Source: an uncultured Eubacteriales bacterium (GTDB taxonomy: Bacteria; Bacillota; Clostridia; Oscillospirales; Oscillospiraceae). From it: a stretch of DNA of 28,216 nt. The notes beneath the pieces are model-generated. The model saw only the letters and a list, made by a program, of their open reading frames with translations, was not told where the DNA came from and ran no database searches. Within the stretch, counting starts at the first letter, position 1. The number at the start of each line of letters is the position of its first letter. Made by a program: the position numbers and the translations under genes. The DNA lies in contig UQSF01000021.1 in the NCBI GenBank assembly GCA_900543625.1, forward strand, positions 1 through 28,216, written 5' to 3'. Positions 1 to 9,031 of the stretch are shown here, one piece after another.

Positions 1-785
1 GCGGCAAAGAGCCCGTCATCGATGAAGCGCAGGTTGCTCAGCTCCAGTGCACGGATGTGCGCGAGATCCTGCGCCGGGTGGGGCTTGACGATCACGAGCG
101 TGCCTGTCTCCCGTGCTGCCGCGTTTACGGCCTCGGCCGCTGCCGGGTCGTGGATGACGGGGATGGAGATGTCCGTCGTTGTGACGAGGTCGTTTTTGTG
201 CTGGCGGTAGGTGGGATACCAGACGACGAAGCGGTCAAACTCCGCGCCGAAGATGTCCTTCAGGTCGCATTTTTGCGTGAACAGCTCATCGTTGCGCGGG
301 AAGCCGAGCGTGACGAGCTTGTCCTGCGGGATGTGAAATTCATAGCTGTTGACAGCGTCAAAAAACGGCGCCTGGCTCAGCGCCCAGTCGGTCGTCGGGT
401 CGCAGAAATAGTAGTCGTGCACGCTCTTGAGCGGGCTTCCGTGCGTCAGATACAGGTGCACGGTCTCCGGCCGGAGCGTCTGGATCTGGCCGTTGCAGTC
501 CACGATGGCGGCGGCGCGGGCGCGCAGCGCAAACAGGCGCATGAGCGCCCATTTGCCATGCGTGCCGACAAAGCCGACGTTCTTTTCGTGCACGTGCCGG
601 AATGCCGCTGGATCCGGAACGACCCATATGAGCCGGTACCGGTCGTTCCAGCCCTGGGCCAGCAGCTCACGATACAGGGCGCCGGTGTTGTCACCGAGGG
701 GCGGCGCACTCTCAAGCAGGATGACCGGCTTGCCGGGCAGCAGACTCAGCAGATGCACAAGCAGGCGTTTCAAGCGTTGTTTCAT
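1..785 (-). CDS. CDP-glycerol glycerophosphotransferase-like protein (TagF/TagB family), 3' part outside window
   Basis: The first 261 residues are visible; the gene runs off the left edge. Family members transfer glycerol-phosphate (or a related polyol phosphate) from a CDP-linked donor to a membrane-linked acceptor during teichoic-acid or similar polymer synthesis, at the cytoplasmic face of the membrane. Recognisable landmarks are THGSPLKS (residues 114-121, matching the family HGTPLK motif with its conserved His), GFPRNDELF (161-169), YPTYR (190-194) and KPHPAQD (234-240). The start ATG overlaps the TGA of the upstream flippase gene as ATGA, which fixes the start and suggests translational coupling. 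It is the last visible gene of the minus-strand glycopolymer operon. The acceptor and exact phosphopolyol cannot be told. The call rests on motifs I recognise, not on an alignment. Confidence 0.8.
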   Translation of the reverse strand, partial: MKQRLKRLLVHLLSLLPGKPVILLESAPPLGDNTGALYRELLAQGWNDRYRLIWVVPDPAAFRHVHEKNVGFVGTHGKWALMRLFALRARAAAIVDCNGQIQTLRPETVHLYLTHGSPLKSVHDYYFCDPTTDWALSQAPFFDAVNSYEFHIPQDKLVTLGFPRNDELFTQKCDLKDIFGAEFDRFVVWYPTYRQHKNDLVTTTDISIPVIHDPAAAEAVNAAARETGTLVIVKPHPAQDLAHIRALELSNLRFIDDGLFA

Positions 786-2314
786 TTTCTCAGCACCTTT
801 CGCACCATACCGCCGACGAGCGCTTTTTCATATCCGTTCATGCTCAGCAGCCACACGGAGGCACAGTAAATAGCCGTGTAAACGATGATGCCGCCGAGCA
901 GCACCGGAATACTGTAGAGGTTTACAAAGCGCATCATCAGCACGCCGCACGCGGCGGGCGGCAGCAGGCCGAGCGCCATGCGCCCGATGTTTTTCCAGAA
1001 CACGGTCACGTCGATGTTCAGCCGCCGCTGATAGAAGATGTTCATCACGAGCCCGTTTGCCAGCGCAACGGCAATGGCCGTGCCGATCGCGCAGCCGATC
1101 GCGCCGAGATACCGGCAAAGCCAGATGCTGATGGCGAGGTTGCCGATGGCCATGGCGCCGTAGATGATCGAGCGGTACTTGTGCAGGTTCTGCGCACGCT
1201 GCATCTCGATGCCGAGATTCTGCGTCAGCGGCACCATGCCGGGGATGATGAGCAGCAGCACGATGATGTACGCATCGTCATAGCCCGGTCCGGCCCAGAA
1301 ATAGATAAACGGCTTGCCGAAGAAGATGATGCCCGTGCACACGAGCGACAGGATCAGAAACTGGATGCGCCCGACGCGCACGAACAGCTCCGTGAGCACG
1401 GAGCGCAGGCGCGCCTTGTCATCTTTGTTATCCTGCACGAGCTGGTGGATGCGCGGTGTGAACACGGACGACACCGCCGTCGAAAACGAGATGAAGTACG
1501 TGTGCAGCTGCTGGCCGACGGCGTAGACCGCCGTGGCGGCGGTGCCGCAAAAGCGCGTGATGATGAGCTTGTCGAGGTTGTTGTTGACCTGGTCGACGAC
1601 CATGTTGATGGCAATAAAGCCGGAGAACACGGCAATGTCCTTGAGCACGGCACCGTCAAAGCCCCGGAACAGAACCCGGATGTGCAGCTTGCCGAAGCAG
1701 TAGATCAGCCGCAGCACGTCCACGAGCACCGAGATCGTCACCGTGATAACGACCATGCCGATCGAGCCGTAGCCCGCCAGTAGCACCGGCAGCGTCACGA
1801 GCGGGGACACGACCGTGCGCAGGATCTCCGTTGCCTTCAGGAACACGAACTGCTCCTGCGCACTGATGATGTTGCTGAATACGCTCATCGGGAAGCTCAC
1901 GGCGAGGTTCGCCGTCAGCAGCAGCATGAGGATGCGCGCCGTGTGATACTCAGCGTCCGTCAGGCCGGTCTTGAACACCATCTCCAGATGAAATGTCAGG
2001 TACAGCCCGCACGCGAGCGCGATCAGTCCGATGACGGAAAACACGATCAGGAACAGGCCGTTGAGCCGCGCGATCTTGCCGTCCGCCTTTTCCTTGCGGT
2101 AGAGGATGTAGTAGCGCACGTAGCTGCCGCCGAAGCCGAGACTGAGCACCGACAAGATGGCGATCGTCGAGGCGACGGTGGAGTACAGGCCGTACTCGCT
2201 CTTGCCGAGGATGCGCAGCATGAACGGCGTGTAGGCAATGGAGACGATGATGTTGAGCGTCATCTGCGCATACGTGAGCAGAGAGCCGGAACGCAGTTGA
2301 TTGTGATGCTTCAT
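782..2314 (-). CDS. Wzx-type polysaccharide flippase (MOP superfamily)
   Basis: A 510-residue polytopic membrane protein with many hydrophobic segments from the N-terminus (TYAQMTLNIIVSIAYTPFMLRILG) to about residue 500. Length and layout fit a 14-helix oligosaccharide-lipid flippase, which moves undecaprenyl-linked repeat units across the membrane. The start ATG lies 4 bases after the stop of the glycosyltransferase gene; no strong Shine-Dalgarno is seen, so translation may depend on reinitiation. Its stop overlaps the start of the TagF-like gene. The operon also encodes a MurJ-type flippase, so two MOP-superfamily transporters are made together. They are clearly different proteins: this one resembles O-antigen or capsule flippases more than MurJ. 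Substrate unknown. Confidence 0.85.
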   Translation of the reverse strand: MKHHNQLRSGSLLTYAQMTLNIIVSIAYTPFMLRILGKSEYGLYSTVASTIAILSVLSLGFGGSYVRYYILYRKEKADGKIARLNGLFLIVFSVIGLIALACGLYLTFHLEMVFKTGLTDAEYHTARILMLLLTANLAVSFPMSVFSNIISAQEQFVFLKATEILRTVVSPLVTLPVLLAGYGSIGMVVITVTISVLVDVLRLIYCFGKLHIRVLFRGFDGAVLKDIAVFSGFIAINMVVDQVNNNLDKLIITRFCGTAATAVYAVGQQLHTYFISFSTAVSSVFTPRIHQLVQDNKDDKARLRSVLTELFVRVGRIQFLILSLVCTGIIFFGKPFIYFWAGPGYDDAYIIVLLLIIPGMVPLTQNLGIEMQRAQNLHKYRSIIYGAMAIGNLAISIWLCRYLGAIGCAIGTAIAVALANGLVMNIFYQRRLNIDVTVFWKNIGRMALGLLPPAACGVLMMRFVNLYSIPVLLGGIIVYTAIYCASVWLLSMNGYEKALVGGMVRKVLRK

Positions 2315-2318
2315 AGTG

Positions 2319-3290
2319 TCAGTGTCCGGCGGCGGCGAACAGCAGGTGCACCGCCCGGTACTGCTTCTTCCCGAGCAGGGACAGCACCAGCTTTTTGCGC
2401 GCCGGATAGCCTTTCAGATAGGGGTTGTGCCGGTAGTCGGGGAAGCGCGCGGTGGTGAAGTCCAGCAGCTGCGGCAGCAGTGGGTGCGTGCTCTGTGCCT
2501 TGAGGATGCGCACGGACGCATCATAGAGCACATTGTCCACGCAGAGCTTGCCCAGCTCATTTTCATACTGCTCGAACAGGCCGCGCGCCTGATACCACGT
2601 CAGCACATCGTCGATCGCGTCCATGATCTCGGCGTTGGCGTCGAGCGTACGTTTGGTCACGGAGCCGGCGTGCTGCCGGTAGAGATAGAGCACATCCGGC
2701 AGGATCACAACGGACTTTGCAGCCGTGAGCATCTTGCGCGTCATGCACAGATCCTCGCCCCAGCCGCGGGCGCGGAAGCGGATGTCCGTGTCCGTGAACA
2801 GGGTGCGCCGCCACGCGGCGATGCAGGCCGACGGGCGGTTGAGCAGCAGGGCAGGGGTCTCCGGAAGCGTCAGCGGCGTGCGCAGCGGCAGGTCGTCGGT
2901 GAACACCGCGCCGTCATTGTCGCCGGTCATGCGCAGGCCAAAATAGCAGACGTCGGGCGCGAGCGCCTCCAGCGCGGCGGACAGCACGGCGAACGCCTCC
3001 GGCGTGTAGCTGTCGTCGCTGTCGAGAAAGAGCACATAGTCGCCCTGCGCGAGCGGGAGCGCCGCGTTGCGCGCGTCGCCCGCGCCGCCGTTGGGCTTGT
3101 GCAGCACGCGGATGCAGTCCGGATGCTCGCGCGCGAGCGTGTCGCACAGTGCGCCGCTCTTGCCGTCGGTCGAGCCGTCGTCCACGAGCAGGATCTCAAA
3201 GTCTGCGCCGGTCTGCTCCAGCACGGAGTCCACGCCCGCGCGCAGGTATTCCCAGCCGTTGTAGACCGGGATGATGACACTGAATTTCAT
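2319..3290 (-). CDS. Glycosyltransferase family 2, copy 1
   Basis: A 323-residue GT-A fold glycosyltransferase. The N-terminus MKFSVIIPVYNGWEYL is the classic GT2 start. VDDGSTD (about 36-42) is the nucleotide-binding strand and DSDD (90-93) is the DXD-type metal site. A WGEDLCM stretch further on matches the conserved ED region of the family. It should transfer a sugar from a nucleotide sugar to a lipid-linked acceptor at the inner face of the membrane. The ATG at 3290 follows a good GGAGG Shine-Dalgarno. It is a paralog of the next gene upstream: both share the same N-terminal half and a similar C-terminal tail (NPYLKGYPARKKLVLSLL against NPYLQTLSRSHKLILRLL). Donor and acceptor sugars cannot be read from the sequence. 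Confidence 0.88.
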   Translation of the reverse strand: MKFSVIIPVYNGWEYLRAGVDSVLEQTGADFEILLVDDGSTDGKSGALCDTLAREHPDCIRVLHKPNGGAGDARNAALPLAQGDYVLFLDSDDSYTPEAFAVLSAALEALAPDVCYFGLRMTGDNDGAVFTDDLPLRTPLTLPETPALLLNRPSACIAAWRRTLFTDTDIRFRARGWGEDLCMTRKMLTAAKSVVILPDVLYLYRQHAGSVTKRTLDANAEIMDAIDDVLTWYQARGLFEQYENELGKLCVDNVLYDASVRILKAQSTHPLLPQLLDFTTARFPDYRHNPYLKGYPARKKLVLSLLGKKQYRAVHLLFAAAGH

Positions 3291-3311
3291 AGCTTCCTCC
3301 AGTCCGGGCGC

Positions 3312-4295
3312 TCAGCCGAGCTTGTCCTTCACGGCAAAGAGCATCCGCACGGTGCGGTATTTGCGCTGCCGCAGCAGGCGCAGGATCAGTTTGTGGCTGC
3401 GCGAGAGCGTCTGCAGGTACGGGTTTTCCATGTAGTCCGGGAATTGCGTCTGCACATAGTCCTGAAACCGGTCGAGCAGTTCGCTCTGCGGATCCACGCG
3501 CAGCACGCGCACCGAGGCCGCGAGCAGCACATGATCCACCGCCAGCCGCGACAGCTCATTGTAGTAGCGCTCGAACAGGCCGTTTTCACGGTACCAGCCG
3601 AGGAGATTATCAAAGGCTGTGAACAGCTCGGCGTTGCGCGCCGTGTTCGTGTTGCGCGTGATGGAGTTGGTGCGGTCGACGTAGTAATACAGGATGTCCG
3701 GCACGAAGGCGGCGCTTTTGGCCAATGCCAGCAGCTTTACGGATGTGCACAGATCCTCGTACCAGATGCGCGCCGGGTAGCGCACACCGGAATCCAGAAA
3801 CAGGCTGCGCCGCCAGATGCGGCTCCATGGGGAGGGCATGGTCTGCATCAGCTCGGGCGTGTCGGCAAGCGTAAAGGTGCGGTCGGTCGGCAGGGGATCC
3901 ACAAGCTCCTTGACCACGACGCCGTCTGCCTCGAGCGCTGCGCCGAAGCCGATGATGTCGCTCCCGAAGCGGGCGACGGCGTCGGCAAGAACGCGGAACA
4001 TGCCGGCGGCGATGTAGTCGTCACTGTCGATGAAGATCAGGTACTCGCCCTGCGCCGCCTCGATGCCGACGTTGCGCGCCTCGCCCACGCCGCCGTTCGG
4101 CTTGTGGATGGCGCGGATGCGTTCCGGGTGCGCCGCGGCATAGCGGTCACAGATCGCGCCGCTCTCGCCGTCGGTCGAGCCGTCGTCGATGAGGATGACC
4201 TCATAGTCGGTGAAATCCTGCGCCAGCACGGAGTCGATGCACTTGGGCAGGTAGTCCTTGACGTTGTAGACCGGGATGACAACACTGAAGATCAT
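3312..4295 (-). CDS. Glycosyltransferase family 2, copy 2
   Basis: A 327-residue GT2 enzyme, paralogous to the following gene. It begins MIFSVVIPVYNVKDYL, with IDDGSTD at about 36-42 and the metal-binding DSDD at 90-93. A WYEDLC segment near the middle matches the conserved ED motif. A longer frame extends upstream to 4514, but the extra 73 residues are arginine-rich, unlike the family, and lie over the upstream membrane protein gene. The ATG at 4295 has an AGGAG-type Shine-Dalgarno and overlaps the upstream stop as ATGA, so I chose it. A 21-base gap separates it from copy 1. Duplication followed by change of sugar specificity is a plausible origin but is inference. Confidence 0.88.
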   Translation of the reverse strand: MIFSVVIPVYNVKDYLPKCIDSVLAQDFTDYEVILIDDGSTDGESGAICDRYAAAHPERIRAIHKPNGGVGEARNVGIEAAQGEYLIFIDSDDYIAAGMFRVLADAVARFGSDIIGFGAALEADGVVVKELVDPLPTDRTFTLADTPELMQTMPSPWSRIWRRSLFLDSGVRYPARIWYEDLCTSVKLLALAKSAAFVPDILYYYVDRTNSITRNTNTARNAELFTAFDNLLGWYRENGLFERYYNELSRLAVDHVLLAASVRVLRVDPQSELLDRFQDYVQTQFPDYMENPYLQTLSRSHKLILRLLRQRKYRTVRMLFAVKDKLG

Positions 4296-5761
4296 GCGCG
4301 TTTCTCCTCTCCGTCCGGCAGTGCGTCCGGCTGCTCGCTGCGCATCTGCGTCAGGTAATAGACCACGGCCAGCAGCACCGACATGTAGATCGAGGCGTTC
4401 GGCCGCCGCAGTACGCCGGCAGTGAAATAGGCGTATACCAGACACAGGCACAGTCCGATGCCGAAGGCGCCGGCCTCTATCGTGAAGTATTTGCGGAAAT
4501 CCTTGATCAGACATTTGATGATCAGGTACAGGAAATAACCGATGAAGGCGACCATCATGGCCAGACCTACCCAGCCGTACAGGAAACAGATGCCGTGGAA
4601 GTCATTTTCCACGTCGTAGATCTCGCCGTCAAAGGCCATGCGGCCGAGCTCCATACCGAACAGGCGGGAGGTGAAGGGCTGCTCGTCGAGCAGCATCTCG
4701 CAGAAGACGATCTTGCGGTGGCGGGTCGCCGTGATGTCCGTGACCTGCGCGGAGTAGTCGTAGGCGGACATGACGCGCGCCGTGCCGAAGCGCCGGCACA
4801 TATTCGGCGAGTAGAAATTATAGATCGTGCACAGGGCGTGGTAACGCTCCTCGGGCGTGACGGTGGATGTGCCGTCCTTATTGCCCTCGGCGCGCTTGAT
4901 CATGACGTTGGCGTCATTCTGCTTGTAGCTCATGGCCTCATTGTAACGGTTCTGGTTGATGTACATGGGCGACTGCTTGTAGGTCGCACAGCACACGGCG
5001 AGGATGAGCACCAGCACGGCGATGTAGCGCTTGGAGGTGCGCGCCTTGCCGGTCAGTACCAGCACGATCGGCACGCCGAGTGCGACGACGGCGATCGAGA
5101 AAAACGCCAGACGCGTTCCCATGAGATAGAGCTGACCGAGCGCCGCAACGCTCGTGAGCGTGAAGAGCAGAAACTGCCTGCGGCGGTAGCAGAGCAGGAT
5201 GACGATGGGCGCAAGTATGCTCATGATCGCGCTCTGCGCGTTGCCGAACGAGTACCAGCCGAGGATGCCCACGTTGGTGGACTGATAGGTCGCCGAGGAG
5301 GTGTGCGTGAGCACGCTCACGATGACGGAGGCCGTGATGATCCAGAAATCGAGCAGCAGGCCGGTCTCAAACGCGCGGCCGCACTTGTCGTTCGCCCGCA
5401 GGAAGGAGATGAAGCACAGCACGAACAGCGGCATCTGCACGACGCGCACGAAGTTGGTCAGGTCGTAGACGATGCGCTGGTAGCCGACGATGAAGCAGGA
5501 GATGCAGTGCCCGATGAGCAGCACGGCACAGGCGGCGACGGCGATGCCGTAGACCTTCTTGCGCGCGGAGGTGAAAAATCCGAGCAGGCACACGACGGCA
5601 AACACGGCAAAGCGCAGCAGCAGCGTGATGGTGTTGCTCATGCCGAGCCGGTCCGTCCAGAAGGACAGGATGTCCATCAGCGGCTGGATCGCCATGAGGA
5701 CGATGACAAACGTGGGCAGATGGCGCGCAAGTGCGCCGGAGACGTGGGTTTCTTGACTCAT
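4292..5761 (-). CDS. O-antigen ligase/polymerase-like membrane protein, copy 1
   Basis: A 489-residue polytopic membrane protein. The N-terminal segment QPLMDILSFWTDRL, a central helix-rich region, a long non-membrane loop (about 290-390) and the C-terminal ENDFHGICFLYGWVG and LRRPNASIYM segments recall the Wzy/WaaL/TuaE group, which polymerises repeat units or ligates glycans outside the membrane. The gene is a clear paralog of the first gene of the operon, which shares QPL-D-LSFWT, NF-RV-Q-P, ENDFHG and LRRPNAS. I place the start at 5761 (MSQETH) because AAAGGAG precedes it and it begins 7 bases after the upstream stop. A start at 5791 would add ten residues inside the upstream gene. Polymerase and ligase functions cannot be separated by sequence alone. 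Confidence 0.75.
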   Translation of the reverse strand: MSQETHVSGALARHLPTFVIVLMAIQPLMDILSFWTDRLGMSNTITLLLRFAVFAVVCLLGFFTSARKKVYGIAVAACAVLLIGHCISCFIVGYQRIVYDLTNFVRVVQMPLFVLCFISFLRANDKCGRAFETGLLLDFWIITASVIVSVLTHTSSATYQSTNVGILGWYSFGNAQSAIMSILAPIVILLCYRRRQFLLFTLTSVAALGQLYLMGTRLAFFSIAVVALGVPIVLVLTGKARTSKRYIAVLVLILAVCCATYKQSPMYINQNRYNEAMSYKQNDANVMIKRAEGNKDGTSTVTPEERYHALCTIYNFYSPNMCRRFGTARVMSAYDYSAQVTDITATRHRKIVFCEMLLDEQPFTSRLFGMELGRMAFDGEIYDVENDFHGICFLYGWVGLAMMVAFIGYFLYLIIKCLIKDFRKYFTIEAGAFGIGLCLCLVYAYFTAGVLRRPNASIYMSVLLAVVYYLTQMRSEQPDALPDGEEKRA

Positions 5762-5768
5762 GAATGTG

Positions 5769-7496
5769 TTACTCCTTTGTTTGGGTGGCATCGGAAGGGG
5801 CCGGCCAGCAGGCGCGCAGGATCAGCAGGATCAGCATGCCGAGCACAAGCCCGAGCGCGAGACCGATGCCGGTGCGCAGCAGCGAAACGAGAAAGTGCGC
5901 GCGAATGTGGCAGAAGGTGTTGGCGACGGAGGCGAATCCGATCGCGCCGAAAACGCCGAACAGCCACGCGGTCAGGCGGCTGCGGTGCGCGGCGCAGCAA
6001 TAGGCCGCGGCGATGGCGGGGTAGGCGATGAGAAATTCCTTTGTGCGCGGCCGGAACAGCAGTACACGCTCCAGCCAGTTGCGCGCGCGCTGCTCGCCGA
6101 CGGAGACGGACAGCATCCCGTCGCCGGTGCGCAGAATGTAGACCGTGCCGACGGCGGCGAGGATCACCAGCAGGCACAGCAGCTTTCGCCGCCAGTGCCG
6201 GCTGTTTTCCTGCCGCAGCGTCCGCAGATCATCGCGCACAGAGCAGCCGCGCGTGTGCAGCAGCGCCATGGCCAGAAGCACCATGCCGCCGGCGTATACG
6301 GTCAGCTGACTGAGCTTCACACCGCGAAACAGCCGCAGCACGAGCAGATATTCCGAACCGCTGAGGATCGCGCCGATGTAGCAGCAGCCCCAGAACGTGA
6401 TGGCTGTGCCGAGCGCCGTCATGCCGATGTAGCGGCCGATGCCCGGACGCGTCTGCACGCTTTCGCGCAGCATGGCTGCAAGCACTGCGACGGCCAGACA
6501 CGGGAACACGATGGCAGCCAGCAGCGCAAGCGCCGTGCTCTGCAGGGCCGGTGCGAGCAGCGCGCCGCCCACGCTCTCCGCGCAGCCGAGCGCGAACAGC
6601 AGCACACGCAGCCAACGCGCACGCAGGGACACGAAAACGCCCAGCAGCACGATCGCTGCGGCGAACACGCCGATGCCGCACAGCATCAGCAGCACGGGGC
6701 TGACCGTTTTGGCCGGGATGCCGGTGATGGCGCCGTACTGATATCCGGCCGGCGCGATCCGCTGCGCCAGATCCTGCAGCAGCTGTGTGTACACCTCCGG
6801 CTGCGCGACGGTCTCGCCCGCGGCGTCCGTCAGCGGCGTGAGCCACAGCACGGTCATGCCGCGGTCCACGACGGCACGGTAGAGCATATTGACGATCTCC
6901 TCCGCGCCGCTGTAGCCAAGCGTCTGGTACCGCGCACGGAACGTCTGGTTGAGCCAGAAGCCCTTGACCATGTCGCCGGTGTACCCGTCGAGCGAGTACC
7001 CATCCGGAAGGACACAGCCGGTCTGGTTTCTGTCTTCAATGAGCACGAGCGTGCTGCCGCTTTCACGCAGCGCGTCGAGCACCTGCGCCTGCGCCAGCGG
7101 CTCGGTATCGGTGTCGATGCCGGTCTGTCCGGCGGCAAGCGTGTCATACCGCGCGGCAAAGAAATATGTGCCGCCCTGTGCAAGGCCGCCGGCCTGCGCC
7201 GTGCCCAGCCCCGCATCCTGCGCGGCGCGCAGGATCTCGGGCTCGGACATCTGTTCCGGTGTGACCAGCAGCTCACGCGCGCCGGCATCCGCCAGCTGTG
7301 TCAGCCAGTCCTGCACCGGGATGCCGGATGCGTCCGAGAGCGCACAGACGTCCTCGTAGCTGACGACCACGTCGACCTGCCGCTGCGTCTGCTCAACACC
7401 GATCCGGACGCCGAGCAGCCAGAAGGCCGCCAGCGTGCACAGCGCTGCCACGATCAAAAATAGACGGTAAGAGTGGAGAAATTGTTTCATAATCAC
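5769..7496 (-). CDS. DUF5693-type polytopic membrane protein
   Basis: A 575-residue protein with one N-terminal membrane helix (about 9-29), an extracytoplasmic domain of some 240 residues, and a helix-rich C-terminal half (about 275-570). I recognise the layout and the opening of the soluble domain (VDVVVSYEDVCALSDASG, then a region on making and voicing choices typical of this family) as DUF5693. The biochemical role is not known. From memory, such proteins are often encoded beside csaB (wall-polymer pyruvyl transferase) and other secondary wall polymer genes. That fits this operon, but no csaB is visible here. The start is a GTG at 7496 overlapping the MurJ stop as GTGA; an ATG two codons later is the alternative. 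Confidence 0.7.
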   Translation of the reverse strand: MIMKQFLHSYRLFLIVAALCTLAAFWLLGVRIGVEQTQRQVDVVVSYEDVCALSDASGIPVQDWLTQLADAGARELLVTPEQMSEPEILRAAQDAGLGTAQAGGLAQGGTYFFAARYDTLAAGQTGIDTDTEPLAQAQVLDALRESGSTLVLIEDRNQTGCVLPDGYSLDGYTGDMVKGFWLNQTFRARYQTLGYSGAEEIVNMLYRAVVDRGMTVLWLTPLTDAAGETVAQPEVYTQLLQDLAQRIAPAGYQYGAITGIPAKTVSPVLLMLCGIGVFAAAIVLLGVFVSLRARWLRVLLFALGCAESVGGALLAPALQSTALALLAAIVFPCLAVAVLAAMLRESVQTRPGIGRYIGMTALGTAITFWGCCYIGAILSGSEYLLVLRLFRGVKLSQLTVYAGGMVLLAMALLHTRGCSVRDDLRTLRQENSRHWRRKLLCLLVILAAVGTVYILRTGDGMLSVSVGEQRARNWLERVLLFRPRTKEFLIAYPAIAAAYCCAAHRSRLTAWLFGVFGAIGFASVANTFCHIRAHFLVSLLRTGIGLALGLVLGMLILLILRACWPAPSDATQTKE

Positions 7497-9031
7497 GCAC
7501 GCTTTCTAAATTTTTGCACGATCGTCTGCAGTGCCTCCCGCTCGCGCAGCAGCCAGCAGATGCCGGCGTACAGCCCGATGCCGACAAGGCCGAGTGCGCA
7601 GAATTCCAGCAGGGTCAGGAGCTTGCTCAGTCCCGGCCGGTACAGCAGACTTTCGCACGCCCACATCGCCATGCCGGTCAGCACGGCGGCAGCGAGGTTT
7701 TTGAGCAGCTTGCCGGTGCGCAGACTGCCGCGCGTGTCGCGGAAGAAGCAGACGAGCGCAATGACACCGCCGACGGTCAGCGACACGGCGGTCGTCCGCG
7801 CGATCAGGCCGCAGCTCTGACCGCTCCGGAACACGAGGTTGAGTGCAATGTTCAGCGCCAGCACCACGGCATTGATGAGCAGCGGCGTCAGCGTCTTGTG
7901 CATGGTGTAGTATGCCTTGTTGATCAGGTCCAGCACGCAGAAGCCCGCCATGCCCAGTGCGTACATGGCGAACACACTGCTGGTCATCTGCGTGGAGACG
8001 GTGTTGAAGTTGCCGCTCTCGAACAGGACGTGGATGATCGGCACGGCAAAGGCGGAAAACAGCGCCGAGAACGGCAGGATAACAAACAGCGTGTTTTCTA
8101 CCGTGCCGCCGACATAGCGCTTGTACTCCTGCGCGTTTACCTGCGAATAGGTCAGATTGTATTTCGGGAACAGCACAACGCTGATGCTGTAGATAAGCGT
8201 CGTTGCGACCGGCGTGAAGAGCTTGTCCGCGTAGTACACGGCACTCACAGCACCGCTGCCGAATGCAGACACGGTATTGGAGTCTGCCAGATAGCACAGC
8301 AGGAAGATGGACGTGGTAAACACCGTCACGACCGTCGTGCGGGCGAAGAGCCTGAGATCGGGATCACGGAAGTGCAGCCCGGGGATGAGCCGGAATTTTT
8401 CGCGCACGATACACGGGATCGTCATGGCAAACTGCAGCAGCCACGCAAAGCAGATGACCAGCACATATTCGAGCACACGCTCGCTGCTGGAAAACAGCAC
8501 GAGAAACACGATCAGCAGCAGATTGTACGGCAGGCTCAGACTGCCCTGCAGCGTATAGTGCTCCATGGACTGGAACACGGCGACCAGCAGGTAGATGACC
8601 ACGATCAGCGGCAGCGTCAGCAGGCAGATCTGCAGATATGTCCGCAGAGTCGGCAGGTCTGCGTCGCTCACGCCGAGCCAGTGGCCGACGGGGGCGAAGC
8701 GGATCAGCACCGAGAGCAGCACGACGACCAGCGCACTCACGAGCACACTCACGCAGATCAGGTTCCCGGCTACGGCGAAGGCCTTGTTCCGGTCCTCGGC
8801 AAGGTGGCGCGAGATCACGGGCACGGCCGCAATGCAAAGCGCGTAGGCGACGGTCGTGAAGATGTAGATCGTATAGTTATAGGAGATCGTATAGAGATCA
8901 AAGGCCGTCTGCGTGCCGAATACGCCGGCCTGCAGCGCCTCGCGGACGATGCCGAGGATCTTGGTCAGCAGCGTGACTGCAACGACCAACCCGATGGTGC
9001 GCAGGGTGCGCTTGTTCTGATTCTGACTCAT
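7493..9031 (-). CDS. murJ: MurJ/MviN-type lipid flippase
   Basis: A 512-residue membrane protein of the MurJ branch of the MOP superfamily. The N-terminus TLLTKILGIVREALQAGVFG, followed by an aromatic-rich helix and AAVPVISRHLAED, is the usual MurJ signature region. Roughly 14 membrane segments follow. MurJ moves lipid II outward for peptidoglycan synthesis. In a glycopolymer operon a MurJ homolog could instead move another undecaprenyl-linked unit, so the symbol names the family and does not assert the substrate. Both ends overlap their neighbours by 4 bases (ATGA upstream, GTGA downstream). This places it firmly in the operon, between the copy-2 ligase-like gene and the DUF5693-type gene. 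Confidence 0.8.
   Translation of the reverse strand: MSQNQNKRTLRTIGLVVAVTLLTKILGIVREALQAGVFGTQTAFDLYTISYNYTIYIFTTVAYALCIAAVPVISRHLAEDRNKAFAVAGNLICVSVLVSALVVVLLSVLIRFAPVGHWLGVSDADLPTLRTYLQICLLTLPLIVVIYLLVAVFQSMEHYTLQGSLSLPYNLLLIVFLVLFSSSERVLEYVLVICFAWLLQFAMTIPCIVREKFRLIPGLHFRDPDLRLFARTTVVTVFTTSIFLLCYLADSNTVSAFGSGAVSAVYYADKLFTPVATTLIYSISVVLFPKYNLTYSQVNAQEYKRYVGGTVENTLFVILPFSALFSAFAVPIIHVLFESGNFNTVSTQMTSSVFAMYALGMAGFCVLDLINKAYYTMHKTLTPLLINAVVLALNIALNLVFRSGQSCGLIARTTAVSLTVGGVIALVCFFRDTRGSLRTGKLLKNLAAAVLTGMAMWACESLLYRPGLSKLLTLLEFCALGLVGIGLYAGICWLLREREALQTIVQKFRKRA

Noticed and set aside
3312..4514. Longer form of glycosyltransferase copy 2
   Set aside because: The extra 73 residues are arginine-rich, do not belong to the GT2 fold, and overlap the upstream membrane protein gene.
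5762..5791. Ten-residue N-terminal extension of the copy-1 ligase-like protein
   Set aside because: The ATG at 5761 has AAAGGAG upstream, while the earlier start would lie inside the preceding gene without support.
2316..7463. Long plus-strand frames opposite the glycopolymer operon
   Set aside because: They arise from codon bias of the real minus-strand genes; their composition is aberrant and they lack start signals.
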